DNA of 64,000 nt from an uncultured Clostridia bacterium. Lineage in GTDB: Bacteria; Bacillota; Peptococcia; Peptococcales; Peptococcaceae. Position numbers and translations under genes: made by a program. The notes under the pieces are model-generated. The model was not told the origin of the DNA. It worked only from the letters and a program-made list of their open reading frames with translations, and did no database searches. Below, piece after piece: positions 63,430 through 64,000 of this stretch; positions within the stretch are counted from its first letter, which is position 1; every line of letters starts with the position of its first letter. The stretch is taken from positions 1-64,000 of the forward strand of contig CALXUG010000004.1 in the NCBI GenBank assembly GCA_944391625.1. Direction: 5' to 3'.

Positions 63430-63981
63430 ATGGGCTTAGAAGGTATTTTGCTTTATTCGGTTCGGGCAATTCGATTTGCTTTGGCGGTGGAACTGTGCTG
63501 GTTATTGGGATATGCTGTTGCGGCAAGGAGCTGGAGCCAAACCTGCCGGCAGCAGCAAAAACGATGGTTTTGGCCGCGCAGTATATTTGTAGGGTATATG
63601 GCAGCATTGCTGCAAATTACAGTGGTTCGCAGCGGCATTGACTGGCAGAATATCTGGCAGCTTCATGATACCGCTACGGTGCAGCTGATTCCGTTCTATT
63701 ATACCTGGCAGCAGCTGGATGCGGGATGGTGGAATTTTATCTATCCGGTTTGCGGAAATATCCTCTGGTTTGTTCCTTTTGGCTTTTTACTGCCCTGTTT
63801 GGGCAACCGTTTAAAGCGTTGGCAGACTGTGTTGGCGTGCGGCCTGTTGCTCTCTTTGGGGATTGAATGTTTACAGTGGATGTTTGGCAGTGGTGTCAGT
63901 GACATTGATGATGTGATTTTTAATGGAATGGGAGCATTGCTGGGGTCTTGGATTGGGGCTGCCTGCAGAAAAAAACAGTGA
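63430..63981 (+). CDS. VanZ-family membrane protein
   Basis: 183 residues, about five hydrophobic helices. The VanZ signature includes QLIPFYYTWQ, NILWFVPFGFLLPCL, GIECLQWMFGSGVSDIDDVIFNGMGALLG. VanZ proteins confer low-level teicoplanin resistance in one operon, but most members have no known role. ATG 63430 with AAAGGAGAATT. Near the window end. Confidence 0.9.
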   Translation: MGLEGILLYSVRAIRFALAVELCWLLGYAVAARSWSQTCRQQQKRWFWPRSIFVGYMAALLQITVVRSGIDWQNIWQLHDTATVQLIPFYYTWQQLDAGWWNFIYPVCGNILWFVPFGFLLPCLGNRLKRWQTVLACGLLLSLGIECLQWMFGSGVSDIDDVIFNGMGALLGSWIGAACRKKQ

Positions 63982-64000
63982 AAACTTTTTGGTTTTGTAA

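Overview
This window reads as chromosome of an anaerobic, endospore-forming Clostridia-type Firmicute. The evidence is spoVAC-spoVAD-spoVAE and spoIVA, a GatCAB-dependent tRNA amidation pathway, the anaerobic thiazole route (ThiH rather than ThiO), an intracellular CobO, strong AGGAGG ribosome sites and several TTG/GTG starts. The genus cannot be fixed from the sequence alone. No rRNA, CRISPR array, complete prophage or complete transposon is visible.

Layout. 1-11 kb: pcrA, ligA and two consecutive gatCAB sets; the GatA of the first set has lost all three catalytic residues. 11-14 kb: a convergent LUD-domain lactate-oxidation pair with LutB and LutA fused. 14.9-18.5 kb: thiSFGHE behind a promoter and intrinsic terminator, then tRNA-Pro. 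19-21 kb: the spoVA DPA-channel operon behind a sigma-G-like promoter. 21-29 kb: an AlbA_2/ATPase regulator with an in-frame 12-bp tandem repeat, rbgA, a UPF0182 membrane protein and a peptidoglycan-binding BsuPI protein. 29-36 kb: cobO, spoIVA and the ACT-hom-thrB-lysC operon, then tRNA-Val.

36.2-37.2 kb holds three tandem units, each with a tiny hydrophobic peptide gene ending in a YICKWL-like motif, a bidirectional terminator and a perfectly spaced convergent promoter for a ~70-nt antisense RNA. This is the architecture of a type I toxin-antitoxin array. 37.4-48.7 kb is a patchwork accessory region: flavoprotein, alcohol dehydrogenase, XRE, HxlR (frameshifted) and MarR regulators, GNAT enzymes, an internally deleted group II intron, two 121-bp structured repeats, two 69-bp repeats, an iteron-like AT-rich tract and a cluster of dispersed repeats.

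48.7-57 kb: a GC-rich SLH surface protein behind an (ACAG)8 microsatellite, then a MerR / radical SAM / FecBCD-type ABC operon on the minus strand with a 19-bp-spaced MerR promoter. 57.6-62.7 kb: a three-gene VWA / MoxR-AAA / leucine-rich-repeat module followed by a DNA-deoxyinosine glycosylase, then CBS and VanZ proteins.

Two dispersed repeat families stand out. One (at least six copies, same orientation) is built of hairpins around TGGAC/GTCCA. The other carries perfect 16-bp parS (ParB-binding) sites at 48026, 48141 and 57133. The parS sites suggest that this part of the chromosome belongs to the ParB loading zone, usually near oriC.
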